Source: Ignavibacteriota bacterium (GTDB taxonomy: Bacteria; Bacteroidota; Ignavibacteria; Tepidaquicellales; Tepidaquicellaceae). From it: a DNA stretch of 8,060 bases. The translations under genes and the position numbers were made by a program. Every line of letters begins with the position of its first letter. Position 1 is the stretch's first letter. Positions 7,959 through 8,060 of this stretch are shown piece by piece. Under the pieces are notes generated by a model. That model worked only from the letters and a program-made list of their open reading frames with translations, made no database searches and was not told the DNA's origin. The stretch covers positions 10,487 to 18,546 of the forward strand of contig PNBM01000066.1 in NCBI GenBank assembly GCA_003135995.1. Direction: 5' to 3'.

Positions 7959-8060
7959 TTTTATTGTAAATAATTTTTTTAGTTTTATGGAATATTTGAT
8001 TCTTTAAAAATAAAATACATCTCAAACTGATAAAAAAGAAATAGTCATGAAGCATTGGAT
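7959..8060. other. AT-rich region upstream of the BMP lipoprotein gene
   Basis: This 102-base stretch holds the leader of the minus-strand lipoprotein gene and presumably its promoter. Directly ahead of the start the minus strand reads TTTACAATAAAA, with no Shine-Dalgarno motif. On the minus strand TATCAGTTTG (8032-8023) resembles the Bacteroidota -7 box TAnnTTTG but has four rather than two bases in the gap, so it is not called. The last bases contain ATG at 8047 (reading M-K-H-W on the plus strand), which could open a divergent gene, and a minus-strand TGA at 8047-8045, which could close an upstream one. Neither can be decided. Confidence 0.4.

Noticed and set aside
7873..8055. 60-codon minus-strand open frame overlapping the start of the lipoprotein gene
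   Set aside because: The translation is low-complexity Phe/Lys/Ile typical of random AT-rich DNA, and it overlaps the lipoprotein signal peptide out of frame.
8047..8060. ATG at 8047 (M-K-H-W) as the start of a divergent gene
   Set aside because: Only four full codons are visible, and the same bases could also be the end of a minus-strand gene (TGA at 8047-8045). This is not enough to call a coding region.

Overview
The window is AT-rich DNA with the coding style of a Bacteroidota/FCB-group bacterium. It lacks Shine-Dalgarno motifs, has A-rich translation starts, and encodes a type IX secretion system (T9SS) outer-membrane channel. T9SS is essentially confined to the Bacteroidota-Ignavibacteriota part of the tree. 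The AT-rich codon use and divergent sequence would fit an Ignavibacteria-like or other deep-branching lineage, but that placement is inference from reading alone.

Layout: (1) 1-91, a very AT-rich leader containing a short 10-bp-period direct repeat. (2) 92-6784 on the plus strand, one intact 2230-codon gene for SprA/Sov, the giant beta-barrel translocon of the T9SS, beginning at a non-ATG codon. (3) 6785-6935, a 151-bp spacer between convergent genes. It carries two near-palindromes that are inverted copies of one another, plus a short pyrimidine-rich tandem repeat. (4) 6936-7958 on the minus strand, a complete gene for a BMP/PnrA-family (Med/TmpC-like) nucleoside-binding lipoprotein of ABC importers. 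(5) 7959-8060, the AT-rich upstream region of that gene, with no gene that can be firmly called.

The two genes converge and show no sign of working together. SprA is an outer-membrane protein-export channel, and the lipoprotein is a solute-capture component for nucleoside-like ligands. I found no RNA gene, CRISPR array, transposase or phage gene. No undescribed multi-gene system is visible. The item most worth following up is the inverted pair of near-palindromes between the genes, which resembles a REPIN/BIME-type repeat. The non-ATG start of sprA and the EF-hand-like calcium loops within it are secondary observations.
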